This document shows, piece after piece, positions 28,028-36,707 of a stretch of 45,980 bases of DNA. The position numbers were made by a program, and so were the translations under genes. Origin of the DNA: Lysobacteraceae bacterium (GTDB taxonomy: Bacteria; Pseudomonadota; Gammaproteobacteria; Xanthomonadales; Xanthomonadaceae). Numbering within the stretch: the stretch's first letter is position 1; every line of letters begins with the position of its first letter. The notes under the pieces were generated by a model. The model saw only the letters and a program-made list of their open reading frames with translations, was not told where the DNA came from and did not search any database. The DNA lies in assembly GCA_030681035.1 (NCBI GenBank), contig JAUXUI010000134.1, positions 1-45,980 on the forward strand, given 5' to 3'.

Positions 28028-29059
28028 ATGGGCAAGCATTACTGGGCACCGGGCAAAACATCCGAAAATCCACAGGTTGGCGTGGTGCTGGTCAATCTGG
28101 GCACCCCCGAGGCACCGACAGCCAGTGCCGTGCGCCGCTATCTGGCGCAGTTTCTGCACGACTGGCGGGTGGTAGATGTCAGCCGCTGGCTGTGGTGCCT
28201 GGTCTTGCACGGCATCATCCTGCCGCTGCGCTCGCGGCGGGTGGCCGGCAAATATGCGGCAATCTGGGGCGCGGATGGCTCGCCGCTGATGGCGTTCAGC
28301 CGCGATCTGAGCCAGCGCGTTGACGCCGCATTGGATGGCCATGTGGTGCAACTGGCAATGAGCTACGGCGAGCCGAGCGTGCGCACGGTATTGCGCGCCA
28401 TGGCCGAACGCGGCATCCGCCGGGTGTTGGTGTTGCCGCTTTACCCGCAGTATTCGGCCACTACCAGCGGCGCCGTATTCGATGCCGTGGCGCGCGAGTT
28501 GATGGGCTGGCGCGACCTGCCGGAGCTGCGATTCGTGCGTGATTATCATCGCGACCCGGCCTGGGTGCAGGCAATGGCCGATTCGATTCGCGCCCATTGG
28601 CAGGCACAGGGCCGCGCCGAGCGCCTGCTGTTTTCGTTTCACGGCATACCGCAGCGATTTGCGAAAGACGGCGACCCGTATCCGCAGCAGTGTCAGGCCA
28701 GTGCCGAAGCCATTGCCGCCGCGCTGGGCCTGGCCGATGGCGATTGGGCGTTGACCTATCAGTCGCGTTTTGGCCGCGAGCCGTGGTTGCAGCCCTATAC
28801 CGATGTCAGCCTGCACGAATGGGCCGCTGCCGGGCTGGCCAGCGTTGACGTGGTATGCCCCGGCTTTGCGGTGGATTGCCTGGAAACGCTGGAAGAAATC
28901 GCGGTGGAGAATCGCGACGCGTTCATCGCCGCCGGTGGCCGCCGCCTGAACTATGTCGCCGCGCTCAATGCCAGCGACGCGCATGTGCTGGCGATGCAGG
29001 CGGTGATTGCGCAACACGTTGCCGGATGGAACGCCAACGCGAGACCCGCCGATGCGTGA
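28028..29059 (+). CDS. hemH: Ferrochelatase
   Basis: This 343-residue enzyme inserts Fe(II) into protoporphyrin IX to make heme, the last step of heme biosynthesis. The active-site His is in LLFSFHGIPQRFAKDGDPYP and the conserved Glu in CLETLEEI. The opening VGVVLVNLGTPEAPTASAV and YPQYSATTSG are family hallmarks. An AGGAGG ribosome site precedes the ATG. Length fits the family (about 320-345). It overlaps the next gene by eight bases, so the two are translationally coupled. The product acts at the inner membrane's cytoplasmic face. Confidence 0.97.
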   Translation: MGKHYWAPGKTSENPQVGVVLVNLGTPEAPTASAVRRYLAQFLHDWRVVDVSRWLWCLVLHGIILPLRSRRVAGKYAAIWGADGSPLMAFSRDLSQRVDAALDGHVVQLAMSYGEPSVRTVLRAMAERGIRRVLVLPLYPQYSATTSGAVFDAVARELMGWRDLPELRFVRDYHRDPAWVQAMADSIRAHWQAQGRAERLLFSFHGIPQRFAKDGDPYPQQCQASAEAIAAALGLADGDWALTYQSRFGREPWLQPYTDVSLHEWAAAGLASVDVVCPGFAVDCLETLEEIAVENRDAFIAAGGRRLNYVAALNASDAHVLAMQAVIAQHVAGWNANARPADA

Positions 29060-29894
29060 GTTGCGCATCGACACCGTACACGGCCAGATGACAGCGCTGC
29101 GCGCTGGCCAGGAGGGCGCACCACGGGTGTTGGCCGTGCATGGCTGGCTCGACAATGCCGCCAGCTTTGTGCCGTTGCTGGCACATCTTGGCGATTTTGA
29201 TGTGCTTGCCATCGACCTGCCCGGTCACGGCCACAGCTTTCATCGGCCGCCCGGTGCCAGCTATGGGTTGCCGGAATATCTGGATGATCTGCTCAATGCG
29301 CTCGATGCCATCGGCTGGGCACGTTGCCATCTGCTGGGGCATTCGCTGGGCGGCGCGATCAGCAGCATGCTGGCCTGCGCCGCGCCCGAGCGGGTGGAAA
29401 AACTGGCATTGATCGAGGCGCTGGGGCCGCTCGCTGGCGCACCGGGCAGCGCTGCCGAACGCTTGCGCCAGGCGGTCAGCGAGCGCCGTGCGCTGCGCAG
29501 CAAACAATTGCGCACCTTCCCCGACATTTTTACCGCCGTCCGTGCGCGGGTGCAGGCCAATGGCCTTTCCGAACACGCTGCGCGTTTGTTGGTCGAGCGC
29601 GGCATTGCCCCGGTTGAAGGCGGCTTTCTGTGGTGCTCCGATCCGCGATTGACCACCACCACCGCGCTGCGTGCCGACGAGAGCACGGTGCGCGAATGGA
29701 TCGCCGGGATTGCTGCACCAACGCTGGTGATCGCCGCCGAACAGGCGCCGCCGTATTTTGACGCGGCGCTGCGCCAAGCGCGCATCGCTTGTTTGCGTGA
29801 TGGCCGTAGTCTGCAACTGCCGGGCGGCCATCATCTGCACATGGAAACGCCGGAGCCGGTAGCGGTGGCGATAGCGAGGTTTTTTGCGGGTTAG
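29052..29894 (+). CDS. Alpha/beta-fold hydrolase
   Basis: The 280-residue hydrolase begins MRELRIDTVHGQMTALRAG. Its oxyanion strand HGWLDNAASF is followed by the nucleophile elbow GHSLGGAISS (Ser in G-H-S-L-G). The catalytic His is in LPGGHHLHMETPEPV near the end. An Asp in the strand before it probably completes the triad. The frame is open from 29007, but the ATG at 29052 overlaps the hemH end by eight bases and starts right at the domain. Substrate is not predictable from sequence. The stop overlaps the convergent PIN toxin stop by three bases. Confidence 0.88.
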   Translation: MRELRIDTVHGQMTALRAGQEGAPRVLAVHGWLDNAASFVPLLAHLGDFDVLAIDLPGHGHSFHRPPGASYGLPEYLDDLLNALDAIGWARCHLLGHSLGGAISSMLACAAPERVEKLALIEALGPLAGAPGSAAERLRQAVSERRALRSKQLRTFPDIFTAVRARVQANGLSEHAARLLVERGIAPVEGGFLWCSDPRLTTTTALRADESTVREWIAGIAAPTLVIAAEQAPPYFDAALRQARIACLRDGRSLQLPGGHHLHMETPEPVAVAIARFFAG

Positions 29895-30346
29895 CAACAA
29901 AACCCTGGCCGCTGCAGCGCCGTGCCGGGCGACACGATGACAAGCCCAGTGATGGCCGGCACAGTGAGCAGATCCTGATCGCCAGTGACCAGCCAGCGAG
30001 CGCGGGCGGCGAGAGCGGCATGGATGAACTTGTCGTCGTCCGGGTCGCGGCTGTATGCGATACCGGTGATTGCCGGCGCCGGTTCAACCCAGAAAGCGAT
30101 GGCCGACAGATCGTGCAGGATCAGGCGGCGACGCTCGGGGTTGAGGTAGCGGTCGAACTTCGGCTTCCACAGACGCTGTTCGAGCTCGGCGAAGGTGTCG
30201 GCGGAAAAGGCTACGGTGCCACCCGCAAGTACGCGACGAATCAGTATCGCCGGCGCGCCCTGCGGCGACAGTGCTGCGCTGATCCAGACATTGCTGTCGA
30301 TCACGACCCGCGGCGATGATCGCGCCGGGGCATCCTCAACTCTCAT
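29891..30346 (-). CDS. PIN-domain toxin (VapC-like ribonuclease)
   Basis: The 151-residue toxin has the PIN-domain acidic residues: VVIDSNVWISAAL (first Asp), then DPDDDKFIHAALAA and VTGDQDLL. This set of Asp and Glu residues binds Mg and cleaves RNA in VapC-type toxins. The length fits the 'putative toxin-antitoxin component, PIN family' group (about 140 residues). The start overlaps the end of the antitoxin gene by 11 bases. It is the downstream gene of the antitoxin-toxin pair and appears complete. Confidence 0.85.
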   Translation of the reverse strand: MRVEDAPARSSPRVVIDSNVWISAALSPQGAPAILIRRVLAGGTVAFSADTFAELEQRLWKPKFDRYLNPERRRLILHDLSAIAFWVEPAPAITGIAYSRDPDDDKFIHAALAARARWLVTGDQDLLTVPAITGLVIVSPGTALQRPGFCC

Positions 30347-30587
30347 CGGCGAGCAGGGCGTCGAGTGCTTGCGGGCTCAGGCCAGCGCGCTCGGCAGCGG
30401 CTGCGGATTGATCCAGCGTGTGTTGCAGCCGGTCGGCGTAGAACGCGCGCATGGCTTCATAGTCCTCGGCACTGACCATCACCCCGACCACGCGCTCGTG
30501 GCGCATCACCCGCACCGGCTCACGCTGGGCTCGATCCAGAAACTCACCGAACCGGGTTTTGGCTTCGTTGGCGGTATAGGTGCGCAT
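30336..30587 (-). CDS. Phd/YefM-family antitoxin
   Basis: The 83-residue antitoxin begins MRTYTANEAKTRFGEFLDRA and continues PVRVMRHERVVGVMVSAEDY. That is the Phd/YefM fold with its N-terminal DNA-binding half. A Leu/Ala-rich tail (LSPQALDALLADES) is likely the toxin-binding part. It comes first in the pair and overlaps the toxin start, so the two are translationally coupled. An upstream promoter with a nearby inverted repeat is described separately. It likely represses its own operon as known for the family. Confidence 0.88.
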   Translation of the reverse strand: MRTYTANEAKTRFGEFLDRAQREPVRVMRHERVVGVMVSAEDYEAMRAFYADRLQHTLDQSAAAAERAGLSPQALDALLADES

Positions 30588-30623
30588 GGCGTTGTCGTGG
30601 ACTCGAACGGTGGTCGATGAGTT

Positions 30624-30652
30624 AAATTAGCCGAATCGTTCGATTTAGTCAA
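30624..30652 (-). promoter_or_regulatory. Promoter of the second toxin-antitoxin operon
   Basis: On the minus strand TTGACT (30647-30652) and TAATTT (30624-30629) are 17 bases apart, an ideal spacing for a sigma-70 promoter. The spacer contains the inverted repeat AATCG/CGATT (30634-30638 and 30641-30645), a candidate operator for the antitoxin. A short leader leads to the ATG at 30587. Confidence 0.6.
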
Positions 30653-30664
30653 ATCAGGCGGTAG

Positions 30665-30686
30665 CCGGCCCCGACCGGCTCCTACA
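30665..30686. repeat. Single REP-like palindrome
   Basis: The sequence CCGGCCCCGACCGGCTCCTA is followed by CA and contains a CCGGTCGGGGCCGG-type palindrome ending in CTCCTACA. It shares the CTCCTACA edge with the other palindromic repeats of the window, but has a different core. It sits at the 3' end of pepN. Confidence 0.5.
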
Positions 30687-33273
30687 CCAGCAGCCGCTTC
30701 AGCAGATCCTGCGCATCGCGCGAATGCACGCCGGCGCGCAGGCGTAGCAGTGCCGAGCGTGCCAGCGTGGCGCGTTGCCCCAGCAGGCGGCCATGCGATT
30801 CAAACGCGCCGATCAGGCGTGCAGCGACCTGCGGGTTGACCGTATCCAGACGCGGCAACTGTTCCACCAGCAGGGCATAGCCGGCACCATCGGCACGGTG
30901 AAACGCAACCGGGTTGATTCGTGCGAAGCTGCCAAGCACGGCGCGCACACGATTGGGGTTGGTCGGAATCCACCACGGCGAATCGAGCAGCGCGGACACG
31001 TCGTTGATCGCCTCGGGCTGAGGCCGGCTGGCGACCAGGGTGATCCATTTGTCGGTGACCAGCGCATCGCCGCGATAACGCTGCTGAAACTGCGCCAGCG
31101 CCGCGGCCTTGCCCGGTGCGTCGAAACGCACCAGCACCCGCAGTGCGCCGAGGCGGTCGGTCATGTTGGTGGCTGCGGCAAACTGGGCGTTGGCCAACGC
31201 CACTGCCGGATCGAGTCGGCTGATCCAGGCCAGGCAGGTGTTGCGCAGTGCCCGCGCTGCGATGGCCGCGCCGTCGATGCCGCCTGCGGCGACGCCGGCC
31301 AGTGCTTCATAACGCCGTTGCAGGCGTTCGATATGATCTTCGGCGAGCAGATCCAGGGTTTCCTCACGCGCGGCAAGCAGTGCATCGACATCGATGATTT
31401 CCACCGCATCGGCGAGAGTGTCGAAGTCGGGCAAGGCCAGACACTCGGCAACAAATGCCGGATCCGCTTCGTCATCATCGAGCAAGGCGCCGATGGCGTC
31501 GCTGAGCGCCGCACTGGCATCACGCGGGTCGGGGAACTGGCGCAACAACACCGCCTTGGCCAATTGCTGCAAGGCATCCCAGCGATTGAATGGATCGCGC
31601 TCGATCCGCGCCAGCGTCGCCAGCTCGGCCGGGGTGTAGTCGCAGTGCAGCTTCACCGGCGCGCTGAAGCCCTGGTTGAATGCCGGCAACGGCGGTGCGT
31701 CGAGGCCGTTGAACACCAACTCGTGGCTGGCCTGATCCAGCACCACCAGGCCGCTGTCGGCGCCGCCTTCGGGTGTCACATGCAGTACCGTGCCGTTGGC
31801 ATCGTAGAGCACGTAACGCAGCGGCATCTGCAACGGCTGCGGTGCGTTGTGGCCGGCGATGGTGGGGGCGGTCTGCTCGATCCGCAGGCGAAAGCAACCG
31901 TCATCCCAATGTCGATTTACGTGCAGGCGCGGTGTGCCGGCCTGGCTGTACCAGCGTGCGAATTGCGCCAGATCACGGCCACTGGCGGTTTGATGTGCAT
32001 GCAAAAAGTCCTCGACCGTCGCCGCTCGGCCATCGTTGTCGGCGAAGTAGCGGTCCATGCCGGCGCGGAAGCTGGCCTCGCCGAGCAGGGTGTGCAGCAT
32101 GCGCACGATTTCCGCGCCCTTTTCGTACACGGTGAGGGTGTAGAAATTGTTGATCTCGCGGTATTCGGGCGGCCGCACCGGATGCGCCAGCGCGCCGGCA
32201 TCCTCGGCAAACTGACGGGCGCGCAGCAAGCGCACATCCTCGATCCGCTTGACCGCACGTGAATGCAAATCGCAGGTAAACTCCTGATCGCGGAACACGG
32301 TAAGCCCTTCCTTGAGCGAGAGCTGGAACCAGTCGCGCAGGGTGACGCGGTTGCCGGACCAGTTGTGGAAATACTCGTGCGCGATCACCGACTCGATGCC
32401 GAGGTAATCGGCATCGGTGGCGGTGTCCTGATCGGCGAGGATGAAGCGGGCGTTGAAGATGTTCAGGCCCTTGTTTTCCATCGCGCCCATGGTGAAGTCC
32501 TGGGCGGCGAGGATATTGAACTGGCTGAGGTCGTAATAACGGCCAAAGCGTTGCTCATCCCAACGCAACGCACGCTCCAGCGCATCCAGCGCGAAGCCGC
32601 AGCGCGGCACATCATCGGGCGCCGCCCACACCGCCAGCCGCACCGCGCGGCCATCGCCGGTGACGATGTCGCGGCTCACGCTGTCGAGGGTGCCGGCGAC
32701 CAACGCGAACAGATAACACGGCGTCGGATGCGGGTTTTCCCACACTGCCTGATGGCGGCCATCCGCCAACGTGGTGCTATCCAGCGGATTGCCGTTGCCG
32801 AGCAACACCGGAAACCGGGCGTGTTCGGCGCGCAGGGTGATGCGCCATGTCGGCATCACGTCCGGGCGATCGGTGAAGAAGGTGATGCGGCGAAAGCCCT
32901 CGGCTTCGCACTGGGTCAACAGCAGGCCACGACTGGCGTACAGGCCTTCGAGCCGGGTATTGCGGCTGGGATGGATGCGCACGCGGGTGCGCAACCGGCA
33001 TGCGCCGCGCGCCGACGGGATTACCAGGCGGCCATTGGCGTAAGCATAGGCATCGGCATCCAGCGGTACACCATCAAGCTGGATCGCCAGCAGCTCCAGA
33101 TCTTCGCCATCAAGCACCAGCTCGTCCGGAGGCTGGCTCGGGTCGGGTTCCAGCAAAAGCGTGCAATCGACCTCGCTGCTGTCCAGATCCAGGTCAAATG
33201 CGATATCGACATGGCGCACGCGCCAGGCGGGTGGTTGATAATCAGCCAATCGTGCGATGGGGGTTTCGTTCAT
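30682..33273 (-). CDS. pepN: Aminopeptidase N (M1 family)
   Basis: This 863-residue zinc aminopeptidase removes N-terminal residues from peptides in the cytoplasm. The M1 exopeptidase motif GAMENKGLNIF lies near residue 260. The zinc site HEYFHNWSGNR follows near 297, with the third ligand Glu in SLKEGLTVFRD. The C-terminal armadillo-like part (DUF3458) is present to the end. Length matches the E. coli enzyme (870). Its 3' end runs into a palindromic repeat. It diverges from the dehydratase gene across about 52 bases. Confidence 0.97.
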   Translation of the reverse strand: MNETPIARLADYQPPAWRVRHVDIAFDLDLDSSEVDCTLLLEPDPSQPPDELVLDGEDLELLAIQLDGVPLDADAYAYANGRLVIPSARGACRLRTRVRIHPSRNTRLEGLYASRGLLLTQCEAEGFRRITFFTDRPDVMPTWRITLRAEHARFPVLLGNGNPLDSTTLADGRHQAVWENPHPTPCYLFALVAGTLDSVSRDIVTGDGRAVRLAVWAAPDDVPRCGFALDALERALRWDEQRFGRYYDLSQFNILAAQDFTMGAMENKGLNIFNARFILADQDTATDADYLGIESVIAHEYFHNWSGNRVTLRDWFQLSLKEGLTVFRDQEFTCDLHSRAVKRIEDVRLLRARQFAEDAGALAHPVRPPEYREINNFYTLTVYEKGAEIVRMLHTLLGEASFRAGMDRYFADNDGRAATVEDFLHAHQTASGRDLAQFARWYSQAGTPRLHVNRHWDDGCFRLRIEQTAPTIAGHNAPQPLQMPLRYVLYDANGTVLHVTPEGGADSGLVVLDQASHELVFNGLDAPPLPAFNQGFSAPVKLHCDYTPAELATLARIERDPFNRWDALQQLAKAVLLRQFPDPRDASAALSDAIGALLDDDEADPAFVAECLALPDFDTLADAVEIIDVDALLAAREETLDLLAEDHIERLQRRYEALAGVAAGGIDGAAIAARALRNTCLAWISRLDPAVALANAQFAAATNMTDRLGALRVLVRFDAPGKAAALAQFQQRYRGDALVTDKWITLVASRPQPEAINDVSALLDSPWWIPTNPNRVRAVLGSFARINPVAFHRADGAGYALLVEQLPRLDTVNPQVAARLIGAFESHGRLLGQRATLARSALLRLRAGVHSRDAQDLLKRLLV

Positions 33274-33325
33274 CCCGGCAGTTTACCGCGCACCGGCGTT
33301 GCACCCAATCAAACCGAGAATCCCG

Positions 33326-34288
33326 ATGGACCCGAGCACCCACACCCCGACGCTGGATGACATCCGTGATGCGGCGGCGCGTATCGCGCCATTGGCCCAT
33401 GTGACGCCGGTGCTGCGCTCGCGCTCGCTCGATGCACTGGCCGGCTGCCAGTTGCATTTCAAATGCGAAAACCTGCAACGCGTCGGCGCCTTCAAATTTC
33501 GCGGTGCCTGCAATGCGGTGTTTTCGCTGGACATGCTGTCCGCCGCGCGTGGGGTGGTGACGCAAAGCTCGGGCAACCATGGCGCCGCGATTGCGCTGGC
33601 CTGTCGCCTGCGCGACATTCCGGCGCATATCGTGGTGCCCGACGATGCACCGCAAGCCAAGGTCGATGCCATGCTCTTGCACGGGGCGCATCTGCACCGC
33701 TGCGCGCCGGGCATGGCCGCGCGTGATGCCGCCACCGAACGCGTGCTGCACGAGGTCGGCGGCACCCTGATCCACCCGTTCAACGATGCCCGGGTGATCG
33801 CCGGCCAGGGCACGGCGACGCTGGAGCTGCTGGCGCAGGCGCCGACGCTGGATGCGCTTATTGCGCCGGTCAGCGGCGGTGGCCTGCTGTCGGGTACCGC
33901 AATCGCCGGGCAATCGCTGGCGCCGGGTATCGAGATATTTGGCGCCGAGCCTGAAGGCGCCGCCGATGCCCATGATTCGCTGCTTGCCGGCGAGCGCATC
34001 AGCGGCCGGCGTGCGAACACGATCTGCGATGGTCTGCGCGCCGAACTGGGGCCGCTCACCTTTGCGATACTGCGCGAGCGGGCCAGCGCGATCTTGCTCG
34101 CTTCCGATGCCGAGGCTTTGGCCGCGATGCGCTTGATTTTCGAGCGGCTGAAGCTGGTGGTGGAACCCTCGGCGGCGTTGGCGTTGGCGGCGCTGTTGCG
34201 CCACAAGGCGCGCTTTGCCGGGCGCGAGGTCGGCATCATCCTCAGTGGCGGCAATCTGGATCTGGCCAGGCTGTCGTTTGCCGATTGA
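33326..34288 (+). CDS. PLP-dependent threonine/serine dehydratase family protein
   Basis: The 320-residue fold-type II PLP enzyme has the PLP Lys at residue 57 in GAFKFRGACNAV. The SSGNHGAAIALACRL motif holds the pyridoxal phosphate, and a Gly-rich loop SGGGLLSGTAI binds phosphate. The layout is that of catabolic threonine dehydratase, serine racemase and related dehydratases (about 320 residues). It lacks the C-terminal ACT domains of IlvA, so it is not the isoleucine-pathway enzyme. I chose the ATG at 33326 over an upstream frame that overlaps pepN. The choice between serine racemase and threonine dehydratase is not resolved. Confidence 0.88.
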   Translation: MDPSTHTPTLDDIRDAAARIAPLAHVTPVLRSRSLDALAGCQLHFKCENLQRVGAFKFRGACNAVFSLDMLSAARGVVTQSSGNHGAAIALACRLRDIPAHIVVPDDAPQAKVDAMLLHGAHLHRCAPGMAARDAATERVLHEVGGTLIHPFNDARVIAGQGTATLELLAQAPTLDALIAPVSGGGLLSGTAIAGQSLAPGIEIFGAEPEGAADAHDSLLAGERISGRRANTICDGLRAELGPLTFAILRERASAILLASDAEALAAMRLIFERLKLVVEPSAALALAALLRHKARFAGREVGIILSGGNLDLARLSFAD

Positions 34289-34379
34289 ATACACTGCACA
34301 CAGCAAAGCCTGGCTTAACCTTCATCACCTAAAGTGGTGGCCTCATCAGGCAAACTGCCGCCTAACCGGAGCCATCGAC

Positions 34380-34922
34380 ATGTCCATCGCCTTCACCGCA
34401 GATCGTTATTCCAAAGCCCAGCGTGCCCTGCATTGGTTGTCGGTGTTGGCGATCACGATTGCCTACGTTGCTATCGAAATACGCGGCGACATGCCCAAGA
34501 CCAATGAATGGCGTCCATTCGTCACCCAGCTGCATTTCTGGGCCGGCTTGAGCGTGCTGGCGATGGTTGTTGCACGAATCTATCTGCGCTGGCGGCGGCC
34601 GACGCCGGCAGTCACGCCGGCACCTTCGACGCTGGTTGCTCGCCTGGCAACGATCACCCACGGATTGATTTACGCCGTATTGCTGGTGCAGCCGGTACTG
34701 GGCATGCTGGCGGCGGCGGCTGGTGGCAAAGCGATCATCGTGCCGCTGCTGGGCATCGCATTGCCGGCGCTGATCGCGCCGAGCCATGCGCTGGAAGAGC
34801 AGTACGAGGAATGGCACGAAACCCTGGGCGAACTGTTCTACTGGGTGATCGGCCTGCACGTGGCGGCGGCGCTGTGGCATCACTTCATGCGCCGCGACAA
34901 TACCTTGCAGCGGATGCTGTGA
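34380..34922 (+). CDS. Cytochrome b561-type membrane protein
   Basis: The 180-residue protein has four transmembrane helices. Conserved histidines lie at RALHWLSVLAIT, TQLHFWAGLSV, ITHGLIYAVLL and LHVAAALWHHFM, the pattern of a diheme b561 (YceJ/CybB family). These proteins pass electrons between quinol and periplasmic partners, often shielding against superoxide. I chose the ATG at 34380, preceded by CGGAG at nine bases; the frame extends upstream into the dehydratase gene. It is the last gene before a palindromic repeat element. Confidence 0.85.
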   Translation: MSIAFTADRYSKAQRALHWLSVLAITIAYVAIEIRGDMPKTNEWRPFVTQLHFWAGLSVLAMVVARIYLRWRRPTPAVTPAPSTLVARLATITHGLIYAVLLVQPVLGMLAAAAGGKAIIVPLLGIALPALIAPSHALEEQYEEWHETLGELFYWVIGLHVAAALWHHFMRRDNTLQRML

Positions 34923-34929
34923 TGTGGGT

Positions 34930-35030
34930 GACCCGGTTACGCGTTGCTGGTGGGATCACGGTCGCCCACAGGGTGGGCTCCTACAAAAAAGCAGCAGCGC
35001 TCACCTGTAGGAGCCCACCCTGTGGGCGAC
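34930..35030 (+). repeat. 101-bp palindromic unit, copy A
   Basis: This contains an inverted pair of 25-base REP-like sequences at 34961-34985 and 35006-35030, with 20 bases between, and 31 bases of shared left flank starting GACCCGGTTAC. By hand alignment it matches the reverse complement of 41593-41693 over all 101 positions, with nine mismatches. It lies between the cytochrome b561 and bioC genes. The inverted pair can fold into a long hairpin and may end transcription of both flanking genes. Confidence 0.85.
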
Positions 35031-35067
35031 GCTTTTCGGGCGGCCACAGTTGCCCTGCGCTATATGC

Positions 35068-35943
35068 TCAATACCTGCGCACACCGATTTGGCTGACCGG
35101 CACGCTGGCCACTTCGCTGCCGCCATCGCGGATCGGCGCACCCACTGCCGGTGCGAAGGCACGGGCGTAGACCACTTCCCAGGTGCTGGGCAGGCGGCCA
35201 TCGCGACGCAGGGCTTCATACGCGGCGCGTGCGGCGGCAAAGCGACCCTTGCCGGTAAGGCCGTGGCGGCGCCCGCTCAGCGCGTTGGTGGCGCCAATCG
35301 CCTGCAACTCGTGCAGCAGCGTGGATAGATCGGGATAGGTCAGGGTGAAGGTGTCCTGGTCGAGCACCGGATCGCGGAAACCGGCGGCCAGCAAGGCATC
35401 GCCCATCTGCTGGATCGGCGCAAACTGACTGACGTGTTCAACGGCATCGGCAGCGGCGAAAGCCTCGCGCAGTTCATGCAAAGTGCGCGGGCCGAAGCTG
35501 CTCAGCAGCAGCCGGCCACCGGGTTTCATCACCCGCCGAAACCCGGCGAACACCGCCGGCAGATCGGGCAGCCATTGCAGGCACAGGTTGGAGAACAGCA
35601 GATCGACGCTGCCCTCGGCCAGCGGCAGTGCCGCAGCATCGGCGCCGACACAATGGAACGGCCGCCACCAGCCGGCGCGCTTGCGCGCTTGATGCAGCAT
35701 TGGCAGCGACAGATCCAGCGCCAGCACCTGCGCTTTGGGCCAGCGCTTCTTCATCGCCGCCGCAGCACGGCCCGGGCCGCTGCCGAGGTCGAGCACGGTG
35801 GTTGGCACTGGCTGCTCGGGCTCGTCCAGTGATTCAAGCAGGCGTGCTTCCACTTCGTGCTGCAACACGGCGGTGGCGTCGTAACTGGCGGCGGCGCGTG
35901 AAAACGCGCGGCGGATATGGCGGCGGTCGAAGCTCTGGCTCAT
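35068..35943 (-). CDS. bioC: Malonyl-ACP O-methyltransferase BioC
   Basis: The 291-residue SAM-dependent methyltransferase caps malonyl-ACP as a methyl ester so that fatty acid synthesis can build pimelate. It shows FSRAAASYDATAVLQHEVEA at the start, typical of BioC, and the SAM motif VLDLGSGPGRAAAAM. LLFSNLCLQWLPDLPAVFAG is the BioC-type motif after it. It overlaps bioH by four bases and is the last gene of the bioBFHC operon. Length is slightly above E. coli BioC (251), with an extended C terminus. Confidence 0.93.
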   Translation of the reverse strand: MSQSFDRRHIRRAFSRAAASYDATAVLQHEVEARLLESLDEPEQPVPTTVLDLGSGPGRAAAAMKKRWPKAQVLALDLSLPMLHQARKRAGWWRPFHCVGADAAALPLAEGSVDLLFSNLCLQWLPDLPAVFAGFRRVMKPGGRLLLSSFGPRTLHELREAFAAADAVEHVSQFAPIQQMGDALLAAGFRDPVLDQDTFTLTYPDLSTLLHELQAIGATNALSGRRHGLTGKGRFAAARAAYEALRRDGRLPSTWEVVYARAFAPAVGAPIRDGGSEVASVPVSQIGVRRY

Positions 35944-36707
35944 GGCAAGTGATCGCTGAATGCGTCGATGGCGCTGACCACCTCGGCGGCGTGGGTGAGA
36001 AACGGCGCGTGGCCGGCAGCGGCGATGCAGTGGAATTGCGCGTTGGGGTTGCGTGCTGCGGACTCACGCATTGCCTGCCAGTTGACCAGGCGGTCGCGGC
36101 GACCGGCCAGCCACAGGCTGGGCACCGTCAGCGATGGCAATGCGGCGCGCAGGTCGCTGTGTTCGAGCAGGTGCAGGCCATCGCTGAGCGCTTCGGGCAG
36201 CGGTTCGCCGTGCGCAAACACCTGCTCGCGCAGCGCCCGCAGTTCCTCGCGCATGTGTTCAGAGCCGTGCGCTTCCAACGCTAGAAAGCGGTCGATGGTG
36301 GCGCGATAATCCTGGCGCAAACCGTGCTCGAAATCGCTGAACACGCGCAGCGCCACGCCATGCGGCCAGTCGTCCGCTTCGACAAAACGCGGCGCGGCGC
36401 ACAGCATCACCAGAGCGCGCACCGCGTGCGGCAAACGCGCAGCAGCATCCAGCGCGACCAGGCCGCCGAGCGACCAGCCCAGCCAGATCGCGTTCGGCAC
36501 CCGCGCGGCGATGGCATCGCCGATGGCCGCTAGTTGCAGCCGGCTGTAATCGTCGCGGCTGCGGCCATGGCCGGGCAGATCGACCAGATGCAGGCGATAG
36601 CGCGCGGCGAGCGCATCGCGCAACGGCGCAAAAATGCCGGCGTGCATCGCCCAGCCGTGGATCAGCACCAGATCGGGGCCGCTCGCGCCGCGTTGTTCAA
36701 TGTGCAT
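35940..36707 (-). CDS. bioH: Pimeloyl-ACP methyl ester carboxylesterase BioH
   Basis: The 255-residue alpha/beta hydrolase removes the methyl ester from pimeloyl-ACP, ending pimelate synthesis before BioF. The nucleophile elbow is WLGWSLGGLVAL. The loop LVLIHGWAMHAGIF is the BioH oxyanion strand, and the catalytic His is in AAGHAPFLTHA. The start at 36707 gives MHIEQRGASGPDLVLIHGW. A frame running 63 codons further upstream lies inside bioF. It overlaps bioF by 11 bases and bioC by four. Confidence 0.93.
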   Translation of the reverse strand: MHIEQRGASGPDLVLIHGWAMHAGIFAPLRDALAARYRLHLVDLPGHGRSRDDYSRLQLAAIGDAIAARVPNAIWLGWSLGGLVALDAAARLPHAVRALVMLCAAPRFVEADDWPHGVALRVFSDFEHGLRQDYRATIDRFLALEAHGSEHMREELRALREQVFAHGEPLPEALSDGLHLLEHSDLRAALPSLTVPSLWLAGRRDRLVNWQAMRESAARNPNAQFHCIAAAGHAPFLTHAAEVVSAIDAFSDHLP

